Shown here piece by piece: positions 1 through 13,000 of a stretch of DNA of 64,000 bases. The translations under genes were made by a program, and so were the position numbers. The stretch spans positions 15,026,740 to 15,090,739 of the forward strand of contig JABBOT010000007.1 of assembly GCA_016165875.1 (NCBI GenBank), read 5' to 3'. Source of the stretch: Acanthopleura granulata (taxonomy: Eukaryota > Mollusca > Polyplacophora > Chitonida > Chitonidae). Within the stretch, counting starts at the first letter, position 1; each line of letters opens with the position of its first letter. Below the pieces are notes generated by a model. That model saw nothing but the letters and a program-made list of their open reading frames with translations, was not told the origin of the DNA and made no database searches.

Positions 1-863
1 GAATTGTCAGTTTCGTCAACTTGGACCCGAGACGCCATTGTGTGAGATAGGGCATGCCATTACGCAATGCACCTCGCGACAGGCGCCGGTCTATAATGGT
101 GACTACTGCGATGATTGCTGGACCAAGAGATTCGTGCATGGAATAAATTACCCACGCATAAATACCATGTAAGCTGCGTGATAGTGAAGAATACACAGGT
201 ATTCGTGCTTGTCTGACGAAACCCCAGGGCATCTCTATCTCCCCATCTAACCTCTGCAAATATATAGAATGATATAACACGTCCTACAAGCTGTATGTTG
301 TATAGAAATCTGCTGAAGGCCTTTCAGATGGTAGTTTGTGTTCAAGGGCGATGGGTTCAAACACAAAGGACTTGTTCACCCAAGGACAAAGAGGATACTT
401 AAAGGGGAATGATGTCGCAAAGATAGCAAAGGGCTACGGCACAGTACCTAAAAGTAGTAAGTGTGTCCTGTAGACTATATGACATTCCATTTTGGCCATA
501 TGGACTTTACTTGAAAATATCTCCAGATATAAAAAAAAAGTCCCAGATACCTTAAAATATTGACATAGATTTACAACAATTTTGAAATACCCGAAAGTCA
601 TTTTTAAATACCTTAAAATGATTTTCAGACATATTAAACTCTGAAATGAATTGGTCTGTTTTCACAGTTCTGGGACACTGTCCCTGGTTCATCTTATACT
701 ATATGTTAAAGAAAATCATTCCTGTTTCCTTAACGACGTATTTTTAATAATATTTACAGACTAGCACAACAAATGTTACTTTACAACAGGCTCCTCCACG
801 GCTCCTCTGCAAAACCACATGCCCCAACTATATTTTCGTTTAAAGAGTCCATGTTGAATTGAA
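1..863. other. 5' flank of the transporter gene, no resolved exon
   Basis: AT-rich sequence with stops in all frames. It may hold a 5' untranslated exon or a very short first coding exon, but no ATG plus donor with the phase needed by the 940 acceptor stood out. No TATA box or CpG-rich promoter could be assigned. Confidence 0.4.
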
Positions 864-939
864 ATGAACTACCTTAATGTAGTACCTCTTGGTGAAAGCA
901 GGTTTGATGGTTTAGTTGCTCTTATGTTGTTTATTACAG

Positions 940-1040
940 ATGACGAGCGTCTATACAAACAGGTAACATGGCGAGGCCTATTCTTTCCAACCGGACTGAA
1001 GAAAGAGTTAAAAGGGCTTGGCTCCTTGGCCTGGCCTGCA
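940..1040 (+). CDS. SLC47A1-like: MATE exon 1 as seen (N-terminal, residues 1-34)
   Basis: It encodes the segment ending GLKKELKGLGSLAWPA, which matches the amphipathic entry into helix 1 of MATE proteins. The donor at 1041 is gtaagt, phase 0. An acceptor-like tttattacag ends at 939; if used, the first codon is split and an unseen upstream exon supplies the ATG. Alternatively the frame is open back to an ATG at 864, which would give 25 more residues and a 602-residue protein with no upstream coding exon. No ATG exon with the right phase was convincing between 1 and 860, so the 5' end could also lie outside the window. Confidence 0.75.
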
Positions 1041-4000
1041 GTAAGTATGCTTCCCACAAAGAATACAAGAACATGAACAACAATAACATCAAAATAATAT
1101 TTGGCATTGCGCCTCTTCCCATTTTTACGGCTGATGAGATCCGCAGGAATTTATGCAGTATCATAAGTATGCTGAGGGCCACTACAGATTACTTACAAAA
1201 TGGCGTACAAGTTTGTATAAAGTCACTCGAGGCCATGTTCGTCAGTAAATTGCCGAATGTCGATGGTTTTTCCCAGGCACTAAGGTTTCGCCACCTATCC
1301 TTTCGAGTATGACAATAAACAACTATCAATTAAATCAGTTGTTATGTTTAATTTTGCGCATGGGTTTAAATCCTACTTTTTTTTGTCTTTTCCACTTTTA
1401 TTACATTCATGTTCGTTTTTGGTGTGACCACTATAGGGATTGGCGGGGCTATTTACCCAGTCTTTCGGTATGGTTAGCCTAATGTTTAGTGGCCAGCTCG
1501 GGCGGGCAGAGCTGGACGGCGTGGGCCTCGCACTGTCGGTGAGTACTGCGTCATCTCAGCACTTGTGCGCAACTCACGCGTGCCTTCAATATACAGTGTT
1601 TAGTCGAAATAACGGCTTAGATGTGAGCATGAGCGAGCTCTTGTACTTATTCCCTTGAAATAATGCCCCGTTGACTTCGATATCATGCATACGATAGAGC
1701 TGTATAATACAAGTTTTGTAGTCTAGACCTCTAAGCACAGACAACAACAACAACATCGGTATCATAGTCCCCACAGCTGCAAAGCAAATCTGCACACCGC
1801 ATGCCTGGAAAGTTGACCATAAAACAGCGCATACCGCGGAGTTTATGCTTCTGTCCTAGCTAAAGCGGAATCAAGATAAATGTGATTTATCCTTCTTCAT
1901 ACTATTTTTTTTTTAAATTTTTTTCTCATAACATGATCTGAATTCTTTCAATTCTACGTTGTCTTTGTTACAGCTCTTGAACATTACGGGATTATCCGTG
2001 GGACTCGGTCTTGTTACAGCCTGTGACACGTTATTCTCACAGGTGAGTTAAAACAAATACACCTACCTGAGCCAGGCACTCGGTTTTATTACAGTCTGTC
2101 ACAAGTTATTCTCAAAGGTAAGTTAATACACAAAGACCAACCTGTTTCACGGATTCAGTCTTATTACAAGCTGTGATACGTTACTTTCACAGCTGAGTTA
2201 AGGCGAACACACCTCCTGAGTCAGAGACTTGGTGTTATTGCAGCCTGTGATGCTCATTCCCACAGGCAGGGTATCACAAATACGTCTACCTGAGTCAGAG
2301 TTTCCGGATTATCCCAGCCTGTGACACATCATTCTTAGGGAAGAGTGAACACAAATACACAAACTATAAAACAAACTGTCTGTCTTTGCAGTCAGACCAA
2401 TGAGCTTAACATTAACTTAATCTTATACTTTGTGTGAACAAAATGTACATTAAAAAAAAAAAAAAAAAGAAACCCCAGCTAAAATTAGAAAACCACATTA
2501 AATATTTTGGAGGTATTTTAAGTTATTCTATGGAAACATTGTTGATGAATACCTTATTCAGTATACAGTCGACTTTTTTTCTGCGACGATGGTCGCATGG
2601 ACCATACATAATTAACAGTAGAAGGCAAAGCTTTTGGAAACATGTAGTGGAGTCGCATCAGTCTAAGCTACATATTCATGCTTTTGTTTCAGGCATACGG
2701 TGGCACAAATAAGCACCTCGTCGGGATATATTTACAGAGAAGTGAGTATCATCATCCTCTAAACTTCAACCAAGAACTTTGTTTAAAACATATGTATATG
2801 TATATAGAGACATTATCAGCTCATGTATCCTTGATGCGTGATCTGGCGTCGTTAAAATGTCTACTGGGCTTTTTCTATAGATGTAGCTTACATACAACTC
2901 GATGTAAGATGAGCATTATCTGAATCCACATCCTTAAAGGAAAGAACTGAAGATCCAATATTTGTTTCTAAGATTGCTGGTTTGAGCACGTTCCGTTTTG
3001 CTTTGCAGGCTTGCTTGTTATTTCCTTATCAGTGTTAGTATGTTGGGGTATATTCTTGAACACTGAAGGCCTGTTGATAATACTTGGCCAAAATCGAGAA
3101 GTGTCCAGGTGAGTATACCGTGCTAAACGATGCCGTTCAAGATGGGGGAAGCCCAAGGCAGTGAGGCCCCCACAAAGTATAAGATATGGGCCCCAAAGGG
3201 CACTCACCTATGGTCCACTTCCCCTAAACTTCCTACTGAGTCTGTATCTATGTGATAATCGTGGTTAATTCTTCACACTCGATGTGCATTAACTTAAGCT
3301 GAACTCCAAGTAACAAAGATTAAAAATTTTGGACAATCATGTTTCTAGTAACAAAACACAGACGTTAAGGCAGAATCAAGCAATGTTTAAGTCGAGTTAT
3401 CACTGCATATGCGACAACCGTATCTGGTCTATCTCGTATACATTGTGGCCGCCTCACGTCCTCGAGGTAATGGTATATGAGGCGGTCAGGAAAGTTATTA
3501 TAGCAGAGATTTTCATTCAAAACTGTAGATATCTCAGACTTTCTACATTTTAGAAGAACAATGTTAAAAATACATTGAATGAAATTTTTAGCTCTACTGG
3601 AGTGGCCGGCCTCCATAATTAAATAAAGATAAACTTGTGGAAATCCTATAGAGATTTCCCAACTTGACTCGAACCCAAAATGTTTTTGATTGCAGGATTA
3701 AATGCTTTTATCAGACATTTGACTGAAATTGAAAACTCGTGAAATTGTAAGACTTTTAAACAGACATTTAAAATAGATAATTCTAAGCAAAAGAAGTAAT
3801 TTGCAAAGGTCTTCGTAATTGTCAGGCAGCATGGTAGAACATAGTTTCACCGCCTGCTGGAGTTATTTCTCTGAATTCTTTCAAAGCCAATGTGATATAC
3901 AAAACACAACACACAAGAGGTAATATCTATTGGCATCTCACCTGCAAATGCCGAACTTTGCAATCTGATTGAACGGAACAGAAAGGTAAGAGTCAAGCAT

Positions 4001-7000
4001 ATTTTAACTTGAATTGCTTTAACCGAATTCCTATACAAGGTGCCTTTTGCTTTCTCAGGATTGCAGGGGAGTACCTGTTATATTTCATGCCTGGCTTACT
4101 CGTGAGTATGGACTTTAATTTGTGGTTTTCAAAACTCCGCCGTGTTATAGAAAAAAACATATATGACTTTTTAGATATATATATATAAAACATATATATA
4201 AAAAATTTTTTTTTTGTACTTGGTATTTATGTATCTCGCTGGACTAGTTTATTTTAGCACGAAACTGTAACGTACATGTACTATTTGGCGATGTTGTGAT
4301 CATGGTATATGGCCAGCATTATGAAACCACTGGCAGGTATATGCGTTCCAGTACATATGTGTGTGTGTACAGGTCCACTCACACAAAATAGGAATAGTGT
4401 AGGCTTCTTTATATACACACCTTAACAGATATTTCATCACGATAAGTGCAAAAAAGGCACATTAATATTTTCTCTCTAAAAGACCGGATAATAATGCCCC
4501 TGTTTTCTTTTTGCTCTCTCTGTTGCAGTTTAATTTTCTTTTCCAAGTATTCGTGAAGTATTTACAAAACCAGGTAAGTGTATTTCAAAGATTAACATGT
4601 AGATATCAGTATATATTCACGCAGTGGTATGTTTATAAGGTTTTCTTTTCAAATTTTTGTCAATAAAACACGGCATGTTAGTATTGTCTCGTTTTCAGCA
4701 TTATTAATGCGCCGTTACATCGGAGTAACGTGACAGTCCTAATTCCACCATAATCACATAGAAAGGCACGTCGATGGCACCAAGGCCAAGCCTATAGCAC
4801 CATGAAAGATTACGAATTAAACATATCGGAAGTAACGCGGATCTCTTCTAAAGGTAGCCGCACGAATGTGGCTCCACTGATCTAAGAATGTACTGCTGAG
4901 CCACACTGACCTGAGGTATTACACGGCAGGTCCAATAGATCTGTGACTGTCGCCTGCAGATTAGGCTTTAAGCATTCTTAGTTTGTTTCGAACTGTGTAA
5001 AACTGCTTTTGTGGACAAACAACACGTAAAGGGCTGTTTCATAACAAACAAAAATGTATATTCTATGGTAATATGTATCAAATCAAACAATTTCGGTGCA
5101 CGCGATGCCTTCACTTTGTCGGGTTGATTACCATTTCTTGTTCCTAGTCCCCTTGTCACGTGACCCGGTAATTAAATAGAAACGTCAACAGCTTTCTGAA
5201 TATGCAAAGCCGCCACCCCTTCACGTGACAGGGAACTGATTATGGCGATATTATTACTGGGTATAAGAATGGCTGAATTACACGGAAACGTAGGTGTTTT
5301 CGTCAACGCACCATGTATTTAATCTACCGGTTAATCAAAACACAAAACTGAAGACACTGTTGTATGCGGACGTGATTTACCTCTTCATCAACCCATAAAT
5401 CCACCAGATCAGAGTTTTGTTTAAGGTTTTATGACCATAATTAGGGGTGGAACTGGGGGTGAAGCTCATCCTGAATTATACCAGGAGTGCGTGAAGCTGA
5501 CCTGCTCGGTGCGGTAGTACATTGTTAAATCTGATGTCAGATGTGTACGACATAAAAACACCTAGCAAATAAATAAATAAATGAAACACCAATAAAATAG
5601 ATAAATAAATACTGTAAGTCTTTGATTCAGACATGACTGAACCTATTGCAATTGACAGTGCGCAATTAACCTGAAATGCATAATGAAGCTTCGTAGACAT
5701 TTCACATTCCAAATTGTAGTAATTGTCCGTTTTGTACGTAATAAAATTGTCCGTATTGCAGGCAAGGTATTGCGTGGTGAATCTAGATATATCTTGCTGC
5801 CTGGCTTCCTCGCCTCTGTATTACAGAGGTCGACGTCGCGAGGCAGCGAGGTGACAAATTTGTTCTCTATCGGCTTCCATATGTGTGCGAAAATCGAATG
5901 AGATCCAAGACAACCAAAGATAATAATGTCTTTTTTTTTTGTATTTATGACCGCCTTCAGAATCGTGTTTACTCCGCCGTGACTCTCGGGGCAGTCGGGA
6001 ACTTGGGCAACGCTCTGGCTCAGTATTTAGCCATTTACGTTTTAGAGGCGGGTATCATGTAAGTATAAATAATACTTTATGAGCCCTATTGTTGAATGTC
6101 CTATTTGCTGATACCTTTTTAACAACGTTTAATCATGACTATCATAGTATTACTGGTCAAGGATAAGAATCAAACACTGATCTGTTGGAGCATGAATCCC
6201 AGATGGTCAACAGAACATTTGTAATTACGTGTTAAGAACTCGGTAGTTGAATGTAAAGAGCATCGGAAAATCAACAATTTGCGTACCTGTTAGTGGATTA
6301 AAGGAATAAAGAAAATATCTACCTGAAGAACGATACTTCACCGCTGCTAAAGGGGTGCATTAAGCCAATCAATTAAAGGGTTTTGCCTCTTTTCAAAATT
6401 ATTGAAAACGAATTTTCCGAATGCGCAGTTGTCTTGGTTTCTGTTTTTTGGTACTTTTGACAACTTTGCCTTATAGTTGCTTGGTCATGGCATGAATCCG
6501 GGACGCCCATTTTGCTCGACGACTATTATGCGAATGTCGATTCTGCCGCCTAGGTTCTGATATTTGTTGATCAATCTTCAGGATCATGTTTGTTTATCTG
6601 TTCGGTTTCTTGATGACAGCGGTTCCGCCGTGGGACAGGTCCTCGCCTATTTGTTCATGCTGCTCATCACAATCGGCTATATTATCTGTACGGGACTGTA
6701 CAAGGAAACATGGGACGGTGAGTTCTAGTCTCCCTTACATACCATACCGTGCCTGTGCCGAGAGTCTCATGCCCGCTATACAAAAGTTCTTCCCTTAATG
6801 CCCTCGGGTTGACTCCGGTGGCATCTTTGGTGCTTATTTCGAGCTCACTTCAAGTACATGTAACACGTTTCGACCATTATGGCCTTCATTGTTCACGGGC
6901 AACTAGGTGACCAGAAGTTACAGTTTCTCCAGGATTAAAGGAATCCTGATTTTGCAGAGTACAGCTTTGACATGCTGACGACAGCACAGTTTAAAAGACC

Positions 7001-10000
7001 AAGTCGTGGTTGGTGAATGGAAGAATACAGACATGTATTTCCGAAAGATAATCTGGGAAGAATGAAACATATCTGAGACTTATACGTTACCCTGCTATTT
7101 CAGGCTGGTCTTGAGAGGGCGACTTTTATAGTGAGACTGACCCTGTACCCTGCTATTTCAGGCTGGTCTTGAGAGGGCGACTTTTATAGTGAGACTGACC
7201 CTGTACCCTGTTTTTTCAGGCTGAACTTGGAAGGGTGACTTTTATAGTGAGACTGACCGTATACCCTTCTTTTTCAGGCTGCTCTTGGAAGGGTGACTTT
7301 AGTGACATTGAAGCTATACCCTGCTATTTCAGGTTAGTCTTGGCAGGGTGAATTTAGTGAGACTGACGCTATACCCTACAATTTCAGGCTGCTTTCGGGA
7401 GCGATGTCTTACACCCTTCTGCTTCAGACTGGTCGTGGGAGGCTGACTTAAGTCAGACTCAAGCCATACCCATTTATTTCAAGTTGGTCGCGAGAGGGTG
7501 ACTTTAGTGAAACTGACCCTTTACCCTTCTGCTTCAGGCTGGTCTTGGGAGGGTGACTATAATGAGACTGACCCTATACCCTGCTATTTCAGGCTGGTCA
7601 TGGGACGGTGACATTAGAGATATTCACCTTCTACCCTGCTATTTCAGGCTGGTCGTGGGAGGCCCTGGAGCAGTGGGGACAGTTTCTGCACCTGGGTGTG
7701 GCAGGATTCATCATGACCGCCATTGAGTGGTGGGGCTTCGAAATAGGACTCTTCATGAATGGTGAGACCAATACACAATTTCAGATCGTATTGTTAGTCC
7801 CTCATAGGTACATAGGTAGGCTCTAGGTTTGCATCGCCGGGTCATACCGTCATAAAACATTATTTTAATCAACCGTTTATTGTATCAAATTAAAACTTGA
7901 TACTTGGCTTTTGTGTTATTATATATTAAATGTGATGACAACACATCAGCTTGAGTCATTCTAGACCACTGACATCTAATAAATTGCAATTAAATTGCAC
8001 TGTAATCTTATTTACCTAATTCTACTGAAACCATGGTCCTAGGGTGCGTGTAAATTGTTACTTTTACCACGGTTACGGTATTGTTCCAAGCTTTCGCGTA
8101 AATACTTCAATAGTAGCACCTTACACATCCTCCTAGCATAACACCTGGGTCAAGCAGAATTAGGTCAAAAGATGTGGTGTTGCCACATGCAATTTATTGT
8201 GTCACACCTTCTTAGTTATTTTTGTTGTGGAATATTTATGGCGTACCTCTGTAGTCACACCTTTATAGCCATATAAAAGAGTACAACACAGAAAGTGAAA
8301 CCAGAGCGACGACAGTGTAATAGTTGCCAAATGATCACACGTTAGCAGTGAAAAACCTCTTGTCAGTTTACCTTAGTTAGGGTTTTATTATAACTGACTT
8401 TATTCTAACTGACTTTCTTGTAACAGACTTTGTGAATAACTCACTTCACTTTTCACGGCAGGCATCATCGGGGAAGTGGAACTTGGGGCCACATCCGTCG
8501 TTTTTCAATTGGAGCAAATATTCTACGCGGTATGTTTTGTCCGTGAAGGTTGTGTTTAAGGAGATCACACCGGAGATTTATTTATTGTTTTTTTGCCAAA
8601 AGCTCGATGAGCGTAAATCCAGTCAAAAGTTTGCTGTTATTATGGCAAAGAATCACCCAAATCAGTGTTCAGGCCATCAACCAGTAAATAGCCTTTCATA
8701 AAGTACTGGCCTCGTCTTTGCACGCTTTACCATCTATATCTCGTAAATCTATAGTAACGTTCGTAAAATTTGTAATGCGGGTCACTTTTTAACTTTTAAA
8801 ATCTCAGAATCTAGCTGTCGAAACCGGCATTTGTCTATCAGCCGTCAAGCAAAATGGGCGCCCTGGGTCAATAGTCGGCAGAGCAGTTTCCAAAACGACA
8901 AATTACTTTAACCGCCAAAGAGCTTAGAAAGCGTAGAAATAGAAAAAAATTAGGACGAATTCAGGCAAAGAGAAGAAGTGAACAGTTTTCAACGATGACT
9001 GTAAGACACAATGGATGTTCTAGGCGGATGAATAAAATCAGTCTCCAAATCGGGTACCATTTTGGTATATGTGGTGTCGATAATAAACTACGTATCTCAG
9101 TTACTCATCCATCCAATGTGGCGATCACACTCGTACGTCCTCTAGCCCGCGGTAAAACAGAATTAGTCGTAAAGATTGTGGACACTCAGCCCTATAAATA
9201 TTACACGAACCAGTCTTCGGAAAGGCGTTAATTCGAGTAATTCTTGTTAAATGGAGAAAGTTCGATTTTAGTGGGGAATATGGATATGAATTTTTTGCCA
9301 GAAAATTACTGTACAGCCTCTTTAATATTTGAACGCCAAAATCAGAACACTATGGGATGCGTTGGATTGGATTTCGATATTATCATACGTGCTACCAGGC
9401 AACGGCTTATCGAGTAATCAGCAGGTCTTGCATATGTCTTTTAGTTGTTCATCAAACCAACAATAAGTGAAAAAGAGATTATTTATTTTTTATTTGATTC
9501 GTACTCAAGAATATTTCACTTACACGACGGCGACGGGCATAACGGTTGGAGGAAACCTGGGAGAGCCCGGGGAAGCCCACGCTCGGTGGTCTTCCCCACG
9601 TACGGCCGGAGAAAACCAGCTTGAGCTGGGCTTGAACTCACAGCAACCACATTGTTGAGAGTCACCTGGGTCATTACGCCGCGCTGGCGTGCTAACCCCC
9701 AAGGCCACCGAGGCTCTCAAACAGTCTTTGTAAGGCATTGATTTGATGGCTCTCGAAAAATATCATTATTTGTGTTTGACTTTTCTTAAAACCGTTTGCA
9801 TCATAAAATAATCGTTCCGTGTTCAAATTTACTGCAATCGCTCATGTGATAATATATTTAAGGAACATTTATTTTGGAAACAGGTGTAAAAGCTCTTGTG
9901 TCTGATGGGAATTTGTATTTCTTAACATGACATTACGAATTCAAAGTAATTTTACATGCACAGTGACATTTACCACCATGACGTCACATTAAACGAATTG

Positions 10001-13000
10001 ATTTCTGCGTTGAATTAGGTTGTTGAGCACTGTATTTAACTTTAATTTAAAGTGTTATGTGCACAATATCAGGAATATTCGCAGAAAATTCTAGTGGATT
10101 GACTCTATATGCAAGTCTTTGAAAACCTTAGTCCTGTTGTTACCATTAAAAACCGGTGTCTAAAGGCGATTGGCCTATATCATAAGATATATTGCGTAAA
10201 CAAAATACTTTGCTGTTTGAAAATATTTAAATACATGTGATATTCGAAGTTTAACCAGTTTTGATTTCTTTACTAGTTTTCAAAGCCTCTATCCTTTTCG
10301 ATTTGTTTAATTATCTGACCACCGTCATATAAGTTAAATATTCTTGAGTACGCCGTACAACTCGAATAAAAAAAATGAAATAAATATTCTCAGTTTGCTG
10401 AACTTAACACGCCCTTAATCAACCCCAATCATTCACTTTAATCCGACGCCAAGATATGATTGACATATAATTTGCCGAAGTAGCGCTAAGCCATTCATTC
10501 ATTCACTTCAAATTTGCCCCTTACTGCAGGTGCCGTCCGGAATCAGTACAGCCAGCAGTATCCGAGTCGGCCACAGTTTAGGCGCTGGCAATGCTGAAGC
10601 TGCGAAGACAACTGCCATGGCATCGCAAGTGTTTGCTTGTAAGTATTCATGCTACTTTTACATACGCCCTCTCGGTAGTGACGTTACTCTTTGGCCTCTT
10701 TGACGTAGTTCAGGAATTCCTGTACCTCTACATCGTCAACGGTTCTCTTTCGCATCGCTGCAGGACACATGACTGCAAATAACACTGCAGGCAATTCAAC
10801 TCAGTTACAGGTTAGGTCATCCAATGTAATCTTTAATTGGAAACCCTCATTTAAATAACTTGTTCAGTACTGTCGGGCACATTTATGACGGATACTTTCA
10901 TTTGCCTGAACACCTCCTTTGGTTTGGCATTCCATCGGTCAAAACGTGGAACGATTTGAATTGAACTCGAATTAACAACCCCGAAGACATGAAGGTATGA
11001 CATCCGGTATATCAAGAACGAGGTCCTCATGACACCATTTCCTGTACAGAAATGCTTTGAGAACCAGTCCCTGACATCGGTGTCTATGCCATAATTTGTA
11101 ATATTTAAAGCGGAGAAAAACGGGACATGAAGACAGTGGGTGTTAGCATAAATATGTCTGATAAACTTTTGCGTATTTTAAATTTAAAATTTTAAAAATA
11201 TATAATTAGATATAATAATGTTGGAATAGCTCACACCTGTCTTTTGAGCACCTTTAACACAAGTAATTTAAAAGTTCTAGAGAATATTGAACAAGTATTA
11301 AAATCGCAGAAAATCTCCGTGTAGCATAACTGGCACGCAGCATTAGGAGAATGGTCTGTAAATTCCAGCTTTGAATTCAAAATAATTGTTTTCAGTTATG
11401 TCAATGAATCCCATTGTTGTTAAAGCTACCCTCGCTAATCCCATCGGTTTTCGATGTACATGTATGAGTGTTAACGCAAAGATATTTCTATTGTTGTAAA
11501 CAGCCATGATAGACCCAGGTAAAAAAGCCGTATCGGTTTATAGCACCTGCTATGTACATATGTGTCCATTTGGTCCACAGGGTTGTGCTGTATGATGACA
11601 GTTACGATAATCGTCTCCCTGAAGAATCTCCTCCCGCTACTCTTCACACAAGACGCGTAAGTATTCAGATGGAATAAAATACCAGGAGAATTATAACTGT
11701 TAACGTTGCCTTCACCTTTATGTTATACTGATAATGCATCCCGTAGGATTGTATGTCAGGAATTGTCTCTGGTCGAGAGCTCACAATTCCTCACAAGGCC
11801 CTTAGTTGCTGGACTTGAGCGCCGTCAATAGCTGAGAAAGTCATCGTCCGACTGTTTACCGGTATAAAAACCATATAGAATAAGCGCACGAGATCGTCGG
11901 CTGTAAGTGCATGATCGTTGTACATTACCTCGTGACCGTTGTATGTCATGTTACATGGCATATCATGTGAGCGTGTACTGACCAATGGAAACCAAGAATC
12001 AAAATATAGGGTATAATAATGCTATATGATAGTATATTACGAGAAACGAGTTGTTTGTGGTGTCATTTGTGAAGATTAAAGCTTGTAACTGTTCAAGCTG
12101 GTATTCTGAAAACGCCAATGCAGCGGTCAGTGTAAAACCATATTCTTGTCAAAGTTCAAAAAGGGCAAATTCACAATATTTAGAACATGAAACAAAACAA
12201 AAAAATGGAAAATAATAGTGGAAATAATCGGTCGGAAATATATGTTCTCAAAAATTTGGTCGACTAACCCGCGTTGAAACATATAGTTGAAACATATAGT
12301 CCAAAATTTGACCGACAGACAGGACAAACTGACTGACAGACCGACAAAGACTACTTCCTGTGATAGCCAATGTGCCGAAATTTGCATTAACTGCGACATC
12401 CCGCAAAAATTCGTTGTCTTCTTGCACCCATGCTCTTCGTTAAAGGAATGCTCCATGTTAAAAGACAGGCAAAAGTTTGACCAACCCACGGACACACTTA
12501 TGAAGCTGCTTTTCCCTGATAAAATATGTTCATTGTAGAATTGAAATCACTAAAATCAATTGAGTATAAAGGTTAATTTCATTCATTTCAGAGAGGTAAT
12601 CCGTTTGGTATCCTCTATAATCCCCATCTTGGCGATAATCGCATTTCTGGACTCTATTGTTGTGAGTAGATGCTGTGTCTGGGTTTGTATGTCAGTCACT
12701 ATTTCGGTGAGACTCTAAAAGAACGAAAATTATTATCAAAATTTCATTGTAGCAATGTATGTAAACATTGTATTTAGCTTGGCGGGGTCTCCGTAGCCAG
12801 CAACCTGTGGATGTTCGTGGGTTTCCCCCGGCTCTGCCCGGTTTTCTCCCACCATAAGGCTAGTCACCGTCGTATAAATAATTCACCAAGCAAATAAATA
12901 AATAAATAAATAAACAAATAAAGAAATAAGTATTTAGCGTGGCGTACGTGGGGAGGTCCGCCAACAACCTGCGGATGGTTGTGGGCTTCTCCCGCACTCC

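Noticed and set aside
968..1312. 114-codon plus-strand frame starting MARPILSN
   Set aside because: It overlaps transporter exon 1 in another frame and runs through intron 1; the exon 1 frame is the one matching MATE proteins.
2095..2117. Microexon in the exon 3 array as part of the coding sequence
   Set aside because: Its 23 nt would break the frame that is otherwise continuous from exon 3 to exon 4; kept only as a cryptic-splicing candidate.
9655..9718. Possible tRNA gene
   Set aside because: The A- and B-box-like sequences belong to the SINE head; no intact cloverleaf, and similar degraded heads recur elsewhere.
9520..9738. Overlapping plus and minus frames of 63-72 codons in a GC-richer patch
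   Set aside because: Both are the SINE body read in two directions.
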